Shown: in pieces, positions 25,448-32,832 of the stretch | Layout: the number at the start of each line of letters is the position of its first letter | Numbering within the stretch: position 1 is the stretch's first letter | Assembly: GCA_945910395.1 (NCBI GenBank) | Contig: CAMDYX010000024.1 | Location: forward strand, 1 to 33,478 | Source: an uncultured Agathobacter sp. | GTDB lineage: Bacteria; Bacillota; Clostridia; Lachnospirales; Lachnospiraceae | Reading direction: 5' to 3' | Length of the DNA: 33,478 nucleotides | Notes under the pieces: model-generated | Database searches by the model: none | The model's input: the letters and a program-made list of their open reading frames with translations, nothing else | What the model was told of the DNA's origin: nothing | Translations under genes and position numbers: made by a program

Positions 25448-25898
25448 TTGCGTTACCTCCCAAATCTATCGGAGTAAGTGCACGGTACTGGCATGCAGTA
25501 AGCTGATAGATGATATCCTCTCCTTTTTGACAGCTGACAACAGCCCTTTTCACAGGAGAATCACCTGGTAAAAGGGTGACGGTCATTATAAATACAGCAT
25601 CTTCGGAAGGACAGTCAATAAAGCTTTTATCAAGATAGACCACCAGCTGACCATCTACGAATATTTTATTGTTGTACATCGAATAGATGGATTCGAGGGT
25701 GCCATCGCCTGTCTCAAACATATTTGCCGCATTGGAACAGCAGGTTACCGCGCGCTCCAATTCCGTCGTGGAGTTGGTAAGCTTGTGTGCCTTGACGAAA
25801 AACTGAAGGCAGAAGGATAGCATGACGGAAAAAAGCAGAATGTTCAGCAGGATTTCCATGAGGAAAAGACTGCTCCCGGAGCCCTTTTTGTGCTTCAT
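25440..25898 (-). CDS. Pseudopilin-like protein, 152 residues
   Basis: A short basic leader (MKHKKGSGSS) is followed by a hydrophobic helix starting LFLMEILLNILLFSVML. A glutamate at the fifth position after a possible cleavage point, as in type IV prepilins, supports a minor pseudopilin. The residue before the cleavage point would be Ser, not the usual Gly, so processing is uncertain. Two adjacent cysteines (VTCCSN) and a beta-rich C-terminal half follow. It overlaps the genes on both sides by a few bases within the operon. Confidence 0.75.
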   Translation of the reverse strand: MKHKKGSGSSLFLMEILLNILLFSVMLSFCLQFFVKAHKLTNSTTELERAVTCCSNAANMFETGDGTLESIYSMYNNKIFVDGQLVVYLDKSFIDCPSEDAVFIMTVTLLPGDSPVKRAVVSCQKGEDIIYQLTACQYRALTPIDLGGNANE

Positions 25899-26392
25899 AG
25901 GTCCTCCTTTCTGCTGCTGTGGATTGCAAGATAAACCGGATAGGAGGTGCCATCCGTACCTGTAAATGTGATTTCAAGCAGATCTGTACCGGCAAATGCT
26001 GCAGAAAAATCAGAGACTTCAACAATTTTTTGACCGGCATCCAGAGAAAACACTGCGGATTCTGAAACAAACAATTCCCGCAGCCAGCCCTCGTAATAAT
26101 AGATGTAGGTGGTATAGTTCTTTTCATTTTCCACAGTGGAAATGGCAAGAGCATCTACGCCGGAAAGCGTAGTTACACAAATATCGCAGGAGGAATCATT
26201 TTGCCGGATTTTTTCCGTGATATAGGAGGCTGCGGTGCGAACCTCATAATTGTAATTCATGTTATCCGCAGTTTTCTGATACTGCTTTGCACCAATCAGT
26301 ACTACCAAAAAAGCAGTGGCCGCAAAAACGGTAAAAAGCGCAACAACGAAAATCGTATCAATTTTATGTGCGGATGAATGTAGCTTAATCAT
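25895..26392 (-). CDS. DUF4860-like membrane protein
   Basis: A 165-residue protein with an N-terminal TM helix (IDTIFVVALFTVFAATAFLV) followed by a periplasm-side domain containing ASYITEKIRQND. From memory this pattern fits the DUF4860 family found in Clostridial pilus-like operons; the name needs a profile search. I use ATG 26392, whose ATGATTAA overlaps the upstream stop by 8 bases, a coupled-translation arrangement. An ATG at 26401 is a possible alternative. The 3' end overlaps the next start by 4 bases (ATGA). Confidence 0.75.
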   Translation of the reverse strand: MIKLHSSAHKIDTIFVVALFTVFAATAFLVVLIGAKQYQKTADNMNYNYEVRTAASYITEKIRQNDSSCDICVTTLSGVDALAISTVENEKNYTTYIYYYEGWLRELFVSESAVFSLDAGQKIVEVSDFSAAFAGTDLLEITFTGTDGTSYPVYLAIHSSRKEDL

Positions 26393-26717
26393 ACAATCCA
26401 TCTCTTTCTATAATCATGGTATCAGGCCTTAAGTTAGACCCAATGTATTGATAATCAATAAAATAATGCTCGCTGTCGTAGGTCAGACCATAATTTTCAA
26501 CAAGATAAGACAAGCTGGATGGGTAAGCACCCTCTAAGGCGTAGCATTGTGTGATGCTTCGATCCAGAGCGTTTTGAAGGATTTCTTTTTCACGGGCATC
26601 GTTCGTCCGGGAAACGGAGCCTGCCGCGAAATAGAAAACAATCAGTACCAGAATCAGAAGAATGACCGGCAGAAAGGAAGCAATATTCTTTTTTTCTTTC
26701 TTTGCTTCAAATAACAT
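26385..26717 (-). CDS. Small single-TM pilus-operon protein, 110 residues
   Basis: The N-terminus (MLFEAKKEKKNIASFLPVIL) leads into a hydrophobic helix ending FYFAAGSVSRTND. A region with YALEGAYPSSLSYLVENYGL follows, which resembles the YP-x-L-x-x-L segment after the helix in GspG/GspH-type pseudopilins. No canonical cleavage site is seen. ATG 26717 is chosen because AAGGAGG lies 8 bases upstream; the longer frame from 26753 overlaps the gspF-like gene. The function is unknown beyond likely membership of the apparatus. Confidence 0.75.
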   Translation of the reverse strand: MLFEAKKEKKNIASFLPVILLILVLIVFYFAAGSVSRTNDAREKEILQNALDRSITQCYALEGAYPSSLSYLVENYGLTYDSEHYFIDYQYIGSNLRPDTMIIERDGLYD

Positions 26718-26727
26718 AGGTACCTCC

Positions 26728-27747
26728 TTAGCCGATGCTGGACATAATACCAAGAAGCGGCAACAGGAATGAAATTAAAATCAATCCGATAAACAAGGAA
26801 AGAATAATCACCAGAGTCGGTTCAAGGACAGAGATGAATCGATTCAGCCGTTCCTCCACTTCATTTTCATAAGCGTTCCCAACCTTTTCCATGACCTCAT
26901 CCATGGAACCGGTCTTGTAACCGATGGTAATCATGCTTGAGTAGGTACGTGAAAAAATGCCGGACAGAAGCAGTGCGTTTGAAAAGCTTTCCCCATGGCG
27001 GATATGCTCACGGCATTTGTTGATTTTGGCCTGCATATACGGATTGTCAACCAGTTCATATGCAAGCTCTAAGCCCTGGTCCGTATCCAGTCCGCTGGCA
27101 AGGGCAAGGTACATGCAGTTTGCAAACCTGCTGGCGGCAATGGATAAGGAGATTCCCTTTCCCTGAAACAGTACCCTGGTCAGCCCCGAAAAATAAAGCA
27201 GCAGCGCCACTGCCAGCAGCACCACAAAGATCAAAACAAAAACAATCAGGTATTTATCCAACACGGTGCTGATATTCATAAGAACCCTTGCGGTTCCGGT
27301 AAGCTCGCTGCCCAGCTCCTCGTAGATCTGGGAAAAAACAGGAAGCACCTTGGCGATGAGAACAACAATAACCGCCAGCATCATAACCGTCATAATGAGA
27401 GGATAGGTTACAGCACTTTTGATGCAGGAGCGGATGGATGCCTCCCGCTCATAATACACTGTCAGTGATTTTAATACTTCCTCAAGACGACCGGTCTGTT
27501 CTCCCAGTTCAACCATGTGAACCATATATTTTGGAAAAACACCGGTTCCTTCCAGGGCACTGTGAAGGGTACCGCCGGATTCCATTGGCTTATAGATCCG
27601 GGACAACAGTTCTTTGGTTTCGTCGTCCGGTGCATCATCCATGAGAATGGAAATACCATAATAAGTTGGAAGACCAGCGTCGATTACCATTGCAATCTGC
27701 TGGCAGAAGGCAGAAATTTCTGCATTGGAAAGAGCCCTTTTGCTCAT
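26728..27747 (-). CDS. GspF/PilC-family inner-membrane platform protein
   Basis: A 339-residue polytopic protein with two T2SSF domains (about 5-130 and 205-330). Each begins with a cytoplasmic helical bundle: FCQQIAMVIDAGLP with GIFPKYMVHMVELGEQTG-like sequence (here GVFPKYMV) in the first, and FANCMYLALASGLD with MITIGYKTGSMDEV in the second. TM helices lie at about 112-137, 163-183 and 307-334. GspF/PilC proteins anchor the ATPase and pseudopilins in type II secretion and type IV pili. At 339 residues it lacks the longer N-terminal region of PilC. It starts 13 bases after the transglutaminase gene. Confidence 0.92.
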   Translation of the reverse strand: MSKRALSNAEISAFCQQIAMVIDAGLPTYYGISILMDDAPDDETKELLSRIYKPMESGGTLHSALEGTGVFPKYMVHMVELGEQTGRLEEVLKSLTVYYEREASIRSCIKSAVTYPLIMTVMMLAVIVVLIAKVLPVFSQIYEELGSELTGTARVLMNISTVLDKYLIVFVLIFVVLLAVALLLYFSGLTRVLFQGKGISLSIAASRFANCMYLALASGLDTDQGLELAYELVDNPYMQAKINKCREHIRHGESFSNALLLSGIFSRTYSSMITIGYKTGSMDEVMEKVGNAYENEVEERLNRFISVLEPTLVIILSLFIGLILISFLLPLLGIMSSIG

Positions 27748-27760
27748 CTATGAAAACCTC

Positions 27761-28774
27761 CTAATAAATATACTTCGTAATATAGCCATCCGCTTCGGCG
27801 ATGAATTTTTTCGGACTGGAGCTTGTTGCAGCAAAGGTTGGATCAAGCAGATGCCAGGCACTTCCGTCGAATTCAATGATTCCGTTAATCCATCCGATAT
27901 CCTTTATATATGTACTGATCCATGCGTGATATTCCTCACCTTTATAGCCTACCTCAAGGCGGGTCGGAATGGACTGGCTTCGAAGCATTGTGGCTGTGAC
28001 TGCGGCGTAATCAAAACAGATACCGGTCTGAATCTGATAGATTTCATCCACATCCGGAAGATAGCCGGACTGGACAGTCGCTGCCTTGTCATAATCATAG
28101 GTGTAATTTTCAATCATGTAATTGTATACACTTGCAACCACATCCAAATCATTATTGGCAGGCTTGGCAAGCTCTGCTGCCTTTGCCACCGGAAGTGAGT
28201 TTGCAGTAAAATTCACATACTGGTTTGGATACAAATAGGGTCCGAATTCATTCGTAATGTTGGCGGAAATCATTTCGGACATGGTTGTGGCATATTTATT
28301 TGCTGCGATATCTACGCTTTCAAAAATGCTGATGGTATAGGTTCCGTTTCCAGCAGTTAGAGGAAAAACCTCGTAACCGCCGTGGAGATTGTAGGTATAT
28401 GTAACGCTGTCAGGACCGGTAATCTGAAGCTTTACCTTTTCATTTGTACCTTCGTAGCTTACCATGATATAGCCTTCCGAGGAATTCGATGCATCGATGA
28501 CTGCTACGTCACAGCTGTAGCATTCCGTCCCATCAGCAGAAGGAACCAGCACCTGGGAAGTGTTGTCCCTTAAGCCGTCACTAAGAGGAACAGAAGCGTC
28601 GCTATGATCACCGTTAGAAGCTAAGCTATCAGGCACATCGCCTCCGCTTGAATTGGAAGGAGTAACGGAAGGCATGGAATTTCCGGAAGAACCATCCCCA
28701 CAGGAGCATAATGAAAAACATAGACTAAGCAGAAGAAGCAGACTGGCTGCTTTTTTCATAGTCAAATGTGTCAT
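27761..28774 (-). CDS. Transglutaminase-like lipoprotein
   Basis: A 337-residue exported protein. The N-terminal hydrophobic stretch ends in a lipobox-like LCSC, with Cys25 as the likely lipidated residue, followed by a Ser/Gly/Asn-rich linker. The C-terminal transglutaminase-core domain has a Cys-His-Asp triad: Cys253 in TGICFDYAAV, His283 in EYHAWIST and Asp311 in HLLDPTFA. Domains of this type act as cysteine proteases, amidases or cross-linkers; which applies is unknown. I chose ATG 28774, with AAGGAG 6 bases upstream, over earlier in-frame ATGs. It is the first gene of the pilus-like operon, 13 bases before the gspF-like gene, so a role on the pilus or cell surface is inferred. Confidence 0.87.
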   Translation of the reverse strand: MTHLTMKKAASLLLLLSLCFSLCSCGDGSSGNSMPSVTPSNSSGGDVPDSLASNGDHSDASVPLSDGLRDNTSQVLVPSADGTECYSCDVAVIDASNSSEGYIMVSYEGTNEKVKLQITGPDSVTYTYNLHGGYEVFPLTAGNGTYTISIFESVDIAANKYATTMSEMISANITNEFGPYLYPNQYVNFTANSLPVAKAAELAKPANNDLDVVASVYNYMIENYTYDYDKAATVQSGYLPDVDEIYQIQTGICFDYAAVTATMLRSQSIPTRLEVGYKGEEYHAWISTYIKDIGWINGIIEFDGSAWHLLDPTFAATSSSPKKFIAEADGYITKYIY

Positions 28775-28801
28775 GGCTTTCTCCTTATCCATATCTACTA
28801 T

Positions 28802-28807
28802 ATTATA
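28802..28807 (-). promoter_or_regulatory. -10 element of the pilus-like operon
   Basis: TATAAT on the minus strand, 28 bases before the transglutaminase start. The -35 region at 17-base spacing is weak (TTCCTA). No other promoter is evident within the seven tightly packed genes, so this probably drives the whole operon. Confidence 0.5.
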
Positions 28808-28837
28808 AAGGAAAATGGGAAAAATAGGAATCAAAAA

Positions 28838-28866
28838 TTTGCAAAAAGTGACGGATATTGTATAAT
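28838..28866 (+). promoter_or_regulatory. mscL promoter
   Basis: TTTGCA (28838-28843), 17 bases, TATAAT (28861-28866). Transcription would start near 28873, so the 5' leader of about 168 bases includes the short repeat A copy at 28879-28951. Confidence 0.55.
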
Positions 28867-28878
28867 ATAAAAGAATTT

Positions 28879-28951
28879 ATCCTATTTCGGAAAAGTGTTT
28901 CTGATTCAAATAGCAAAATTCATCCTATAGAACACTTTTCCGAAATGGATT
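28879..28951 (+). repeat. Repeat A, copy 6 (short internal-deletion form)
   Basis: About 73 bases. The left terminal 20 bases (ATCCTATTTCGGAAAAGTGT) are joined directly to the right arm (TCTGATTCAAATAGCAAAAT), ending CACTTTTCCGAAATGGAT. The whole palindromic centre and the rest of the left arm are gone. Outer arms of about 18 bp still pair. TTA lies on both edges and could be a target duplication, but it is too short to trust. Confidence 0.85.
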
Positions 28952-29040
28952 AAGAGCTTTTGCATATTAACTTGTCAGAAGATGAATTCAAAACAGCACA
29001 AAATCGAAAAATGTAAAAAGAAGAAACGGAGAATCAAAAA

Positions 29041-29469
29041 ATGAAAAAATTTATGAAGGAATTTAAAGCATTCATCAGTCGCGGAAATGTGATGGATATG
29101 GCAGTTGGTATTATTATCGGTGGTGCGTTCACCGCAATCGTGAACTCTTTGGTAAATGATATCATTAACCCGATTATCGGATTGTTCGGAGGTATGAACT
29201 TCGACCGGCTGTCGATTCCGCTGAAGGGTGAGGCAACCTTGAATTACGGAAGCTTTATCACAAATATTCTAAACTTCCTAATTATGGCCCTTGTGGTATT
29301 TTTGATTGTAAAAGCAGTAAATGCAGCAGCAAAGAAATTGGAAAAGAAGGAAGAAGAAAAGGCACCGGACACCAAAGAATGTCCGTATTGTATGAGCAAG
29401 ATCGCAATAAAAGCCACCAGATGTCCAAATTGTACCTCAATGTTGGAAGAAATGCAGGAAGAAAAGTAG
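29041..29469 (+). CDS. mscL: Large-conductance mechanosensitive channel with zinc-ribbon tail
   Basis: A membrane channel that opens under hypo-osmotic stress. The MscL core shows the N-terminal helix KKFMKEFKAFISRGNVMDMA, TM1 with VGIIIGGAFTAIVNSLVNDI, a short loop and TM2 near residues 75-97. After the cytoplasmic lysine/glutamate-rich helix the protein continues with CPYC-x9-CPNC near residues 119-134, a rubredoxin-like zinc-ribbon pattern absent from the E. coli protein. Such tails occur in Firmicute homologues; the function is not known to me. GGAG lies about 9 bases upstream of the ATG. Confidence 0.93.
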   Translation: MKKFMKEFKAFISRGNVMDMAVGIIIGGAFTAIVNSLVNDIINPIIGLFGGMNFDRLSIPLKGEATLNYGSFITNILNFLIMALVVFLIVKAVNAAAKKLEKKEEEKAPDTKECPYCMSKIAIKATRCPNCTSMLEEMQEEK

Positions 29470-29476
29470 AAAGTGC

Positions 29477-29505
29477 TTGAAATGCGGCTAATCTTATGCT
29501 ATACT
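29477..29505 (+). promoter_or_regulatory. secG promoter
   Basis: TTGAAA (29477-29482), 17 bases, TATACT (29500-29505), with TGC just before the -10, giving an extended -10. It begins 8 bases after the mscL stop. Confidence 0.7.
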
Positions 29506-29543
29506 TCTTGGAGTTGTTGATTTGAAATTAGGAGGTGTAAATC

Positions 29544-29783
29544 GTGACCGTTCTAAAAACGATTTTAACTGTATTATTCATTATAATCAGTCTTGTAATT
29601 ACAGTAATCATTTTGATGCAGGAAGGCAAGTCTCAGGGACTTGGAGCCATCAGCGGAGCTGCCGACACATACTGGGGCAAGAACAAAGGTCGTTCTATGG
29701 AAGGTATGCTTGTCAAGCTCACTAAAGTTTGTGTTGCCTTATTCCTTATTTTAGCTGTTGTGCTTAATTTAGGAATCTGGTAA
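29544..29783 (+). CDS. secG: SecG subunit of the protein translocase
   Basis: A 79-residue inner-membrane protein that helps SecYE-SecA export. Two TM helices (about 5-24 and 55-77) flank the conserved loop QEGKSQGLGAISGAADTYWG. It starts with GTG; AGGAGG (29530-29535) is 8 bases upstream, which settles the start. secG upstream of rnr and smpB is a common Firmicute order. Confidence 0.94.
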   Translation: MTVLKTILTVLFIIISLVITVIILMQEGKSQGLGAISGAADTYWGKNKGRSMEGMLVKLTKVCVALFLILAVVLNLGIW

Positions 29784-29802
29784 ATCGAAGGAAGGCAAAA
29801 GG

Positions 29803-29852
29803 AAAAGCATCTACACGAGATACTTACAGGAGTGATCGTGGGATGCTTTTTT
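29803..29852 (+). terminator. secG terminator
   Basis: A stem AAAAGCATC with GATGCTTTT encloses a second short stem CACGA with TCGTG, and is followed by TTTATTTT. It separates secG from rnr. Confidence 0.75.
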
Positions 29853-29862
29853 ATTTTCCTGA

Positions 29863-30038
29863 TATCTTGGAAATGTGTTCCTGAGAATGAATTTTGCTAT
29901 TTGAATCGGAACGTTTAAAAAGCGTCGGCACTTAATGAGCAATTCATTGCGAATTTAGTACCGCTACGCTTTTTACAAGCGAGAGCGGGTTCCGATTCAA
30001 ATATGCAAATTCATTTAGGAACACAACTTCGAAAAAAC
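29863..30038 (-). repeat. Repeat A, copy 7 (full length, inverted)
   Basis: A full copy in the opposite orientation to the others. It reads TTGGAAATGTGTTCCTGAGA, then GAATCGGAACGTTTAAAAAG, the centre GCAATTCATTGC, TAGTACCGCTACGCTTTTTA, and ends at GGAACACAACTTCG. It ends about 12 bases before the rnr Shine-Dalgarno site, so a transcript entering rnr would carry the whole hairpin in its leader unless a promoter lies inside the element. Confidence 0.9.
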
Positions 30039-30062
30039 TTCATTTGAAAAGGAGGTGTATGT

Positions 30063-32177
30063 ATGGAATTGTATGAAAAAAGAAAGAAATTAATTTATGA
30101 TTTTATTTGTGACGAGCATTATGTTCCGATGAAAATAAAGGAGCTTGCCATCATGCTTGAGGTAAAAAAGGAGGACCGGCCGATTCTGGAACAGATCCTT
30201 CTTGAACTGCAGCAGGAAGGAAAAATAACACTTTCCAAAAGAGGAAAATATACAAAAACAGAGGAACGAAAAATTACCGGAGTCTTTACAGCCCACCCAA
30301 AGGGCTTTGGCTTTGTAACGGTGGAGGGGGAGCCGGAGGATATATTTATCCCGGAAGCCAAGGTCAATGGCGCGATGCATCAGGATGTTGTAGAAGTCAA
30401 GGTTTTTCCTCAGGAGACGGGCCGGCGTAAAGAAGGTGCTGTGCTTCATATCATTTCCCGCGGAATGAAGCAGGTGGTCTGCACCTATGAAGAAAGCAAA
30501 AATTTTGGGTTTGGTGTACCGGACAATGCAAAGTTTAGCAAGGACATTTTTATTCCCTTAGAGCGCTCGAAGGGGGCAGTAAGCGGGCACAAGGTGGTCG
30601 TAGAAATTACGAACTATGGAAAGAACGGAAAAAATCCGGAAGGAAAAGTGGTAGAAATTCTTGGTCATATCAATGATCCGGGGGTAGATATTTTATCGAT
30701 TGTACGAGCCTATGGTCTTCCTGTGGAGTTCTCGGAAAAAATCATGCATCAGGTGGAAAATGTTTCTAAGGAAGTAAGCGATGCGGATATGGCCGGCCGG
30801 ATGGATTTGAGGGATGTACAGATGGTTACCATAGACGGGGAAGATGCAAAGGATCTGGATGATGCGGTTTCCCTGACCATGGAGGGGGAAAATTATGTGC
30901 TTGGGGTTCACATCGCAGACGTGTCGAACTATGTGCAGGAGCACAGCGCCCTTGATGTAGAAGCGCTAAACCGCGGAACCTCGGTCTATCTTGTGGACCG
31001 CGTGATTCCAATGCTTCCCCATGCACTTTCCAACGGAATCTGCTCCTTAAATCAGGGAGAAAACCGGTTAGCCTTAAGCTGTATCATGACCATAAATCCC
31101 AAGGGCGAAGTGATCGATCATACCATTGCAGAGACTGTTATCAGGGTGGACCGCCGCATGAGCTACACCAATGTGAAAAAAATTCTGGCAGACCACGACT
31201 CCTCTGTAATTGAAGAATATAAAGAGTTCGTTCCGATGTTTGAAAGAATGGAGACGTTGGCCGGACTCCTTCGCAAAAAGAGAATGAGACGGGGATCTAT
31301 CGATTTTGATTTTCCGGAGACAAAGGTGATTCTGGACGAAAACGGAAAACCGGTAGACATCAGGCCCTATGAGAGGAACGTTGCCACGAAGATTATTGAA
31401 GACTTTATGCTGATTGCAAACGAAACTGTGGCAGCGGACTATTTCTGGCAGGAAATTCCCTTTGTATATCGAACCCATGAAAAGCCGGACAGTGAGAAAA
31501 TCAATAAGCTGTCTACCTTTATTAACAACTTTGGCTATACCATTCACATCGGACAGGATGAGGTTCATCCGAAGGAGCTGCAGAAGCTGTTAGAAAAAAT
31601 CGAAGGAAGCGATCAGGAAGCTTTAATCAGCAGACTTACTCTAAGGTCCATGAAGCAGGCCAGATATACCACAAGCTGCAGCGGGCACTTTGGACTGGCG
31701 GCAGATTATTACTGTCACTTTACCTCTCCGATCCGCCGGTATCCGGATCTTCAGATTCATAGAATTATCAAGGAAAATCTTCGGGGCCGCATGAATGAAA
31801 AGAGAAGAGAGCATTACGAGAGCATCCTGGATGGCGTTGCAAAGCACGCAAGCGAGATGGAACGCCGGGCAGATGAAGCCGAGAGAGAGACCGTTAAGCA
31901 GAAGAAGGTAGAATACATGGAAAATCATCTGGACGAGGAATTTGAAGGAGTCATATCCGGAGTGACCGAATGGGGATTTTTCGTAGAGCTGCCGAATACG
32001 GTAGAAGGACTTGTGCGAATCTCCGAGCTCAGAGGCTATTATCATTTTTACGAAGACACCTATGAGCTGGTGGAGGAAACCGGCCAAAAAAGCTATAAGC
32101 TTGGTCAGAGAGTTACCGTTCGCGTGGCAAATTGCGACCGATTGACACGAACCGTAGATTTTGAGGTTGTGGAATAG
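30063..32177 (+). CDS. rnr: Ribonuclease R
   Basis: A processive 3'-5' exoribonuclease of the RNase II/RNB family that can degrade structured RNA. In known systems it also acts with tmRNA-SmpB in removing defective mRNA. It is 704 residues: an N-terminal winged-helix region (1-70), two cold-shock-like OB domains (about 70-230), the RNB catalytic domain (about 250-580) and a C-terminal S1 domain (about 625-704). Catalytic metal ligands lie in DGEDAKDLDDAVSL near residue 257. SGHFGLAADYYCHFTSPIRR is the late RNB motif and VISGVTEWGFFVELP opens S1. GGAGG (30051-30055) precedes the ATG. It is followed by smpB and ssrA. Confidence 0.97.
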   Translation: MELYEKRKKLIYDFICDEHYVPMKIKELAIMLEVKKEDRPILEQILLELQQEGKITLSKRGKYTKTEERKITGVFTAHPKGFGFVTVEGEPEDIFIPEAKVNGAMHQDVVEVKVFPQETGRRKEGAVLHIISRGMKQVVCTYEESKNFGFGVPDNAKFSKDIFIPLERSKGAVSGHKVVVEITNYGKNGKNPEGKVVEILGHINDPGVDILSIVRAYGLPVEFSEKIMHQVENVSKEVSDADMAGRMDLRDVQMVTIDGEDAKDLDDAVSLTMEGENYVLGVHIADVSNYVQEHSALDVEALNRGTSVYLVDRVIPMLPHALSNGICSLNQGENRLALSCIMTINPKGEVIDHTIAETVIRVDRRMSYTNVKKILADHDSSVIEEYKEFVPMFERMETLAGLLRKKRMRRGSIDFDFPETKVILDENGKPVDIRPYERNVATKIIEDFMLIANETVAADYFWQEIPFVYRTHEKPDSEKINKLSTFINNFGYTIHIGQDEVHPKELQKLLEKIEGSDQEALISRLTLRSMKQARYTTSCSGHFGLAADYYCHFTSPIRRYPDLQIHRIIKENLRGRMNEKRREHYESILDGVAKHASEMERRADEAERETVKQKKVEYMENHLDEEFEGVISGVTEWGFFVELPNTVEGLVRISELRGYYHFYEDTYELVEETGQKSYKLGQRVTVRVANCDRLTRTVDFEVVE

Positions 32178-32292
32178 GAAGTGATATGCTACAATCATTT
32201 TTGCTTCGGAAGGAAAAGTAAAATTCAACCACAGGTTTATTTTTTTCCTGAGAAAGAAGCTGTATACTGGAAAAAGAAAGGAGGATGCCGGT

Positions 32293-32760
32293 ATGGCAAA
32301 GGAAACAAAAAAATTGATCGCCAACAATAAAAAGGTCTACCATGACTATTTTTTGGAAGAAACCTATGAAGCCGGCATTGCTCTTGCCGGAACAGAGGTA
32401 AAGGCCCTTCGTATGGGAAAGGGAAGTATCAAGGAGGCATTCATCCATATCGAGGATGGGGAAGTCATCCTGTATGGAATGCACATCAGCCCTTACGAAA
32501 AAGGCAACATTTTCAATAAGGACCCACTTCGGCCAAAGAAGCTTCTGATGCACAAAAAGGAAATTCAGAAGATGGTGGGGAAAATCGCACAAAAGGGTTA
32601 CACAATTGTGCCGGTTGAGGTATACTTTAAGGGAAGCCTTGTGAAGGTTGAGGTAGCACTTGCAAGAGGAAAGAAGCTCTATGACAAGCGGGCCGATATC
32701 GCAAAGAAGGATATCAAGCGAGAGGCGGAACGGGATTTCAAGGTAAGGAATCTCGGATAG
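32293..32760 (+). CDS. smpB: SsrA-binding protein SmpB
   Basis: The tmRNA partner that delivers it to stalled ribosomes. It is 155 residues, the standard length. Family segments are [36 protein letters not shown], the [10 protein letters not shown] loop, and [11 protein letters not shown]. The basic C-terminal tail [20 protein letters not shown] inserts in the mRNA channel. AAGGAGG lies 9 bases before the ATG. It lies 115 bases after rnr and 72 bases before the tmRNA gene, the classical pairing. Confidence 0.98.
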   Translation: MAKETKKLIANNKKVYHDYFLEETYEAGIALAGTEVKALRMGKGSIKEAFIHIEDGEVILYGMHISPYEKGNIFNKDPLRPKKLLMHKKEIQKMVGKIAQKGYTIVPVEVYFKGSLVKVEVALARGKKLYDKRADIAKKDIKREAERDFKVRNLG

Positions 32761-32794
32761 AAGCTTTCTTCATATTTATATTTCAAATGCAGTT

Positions 32795-32813
32795 CCTCCG
32801 CTTTATGCGGAGG
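32795..32813 (+). other. Hairpin in the smpB-ssrA gap
   Basis: CCTCCGC-TTTAT-GCGGAGG, a perfect 7-bp stem with a 5-base loop. It lacks a T tract, so it is a weak terminator candidate at best. It may mark processing of a joint smpB-ssrA transcript. Confidence 0.4.
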
Positions 32814-32832
32814 GTGCAGATATATAATTCTT

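Noticed and set aside
27725-28198. 157-codon plus-strand frame opposite the transglutaminase gene
   Set aside because: It is antisense to a gene with an intact catalytic triad and has no promoter or ribosome site.
1-30038. Repeat A as a CRISPR array
   Set aside because: The units are long, self-palindromic, kilobases apart and in both orientations, with no regular spacers and no cas genes.
31641-32327. Minus-strand frame of 228 codons opposite the end of rnr
   Set aside because: It covers the conserved RNB and S1 domains in antisense and lacks a ribosome site or family resemblance.
32823-32828. TATAAT as the ssrA -10 element
   Set aside because: It would place the start at or just after the mature tmRNA 5' end, leaving no leader for processing, and has no matching -35. 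ssrA may be processed from a longer transcript.
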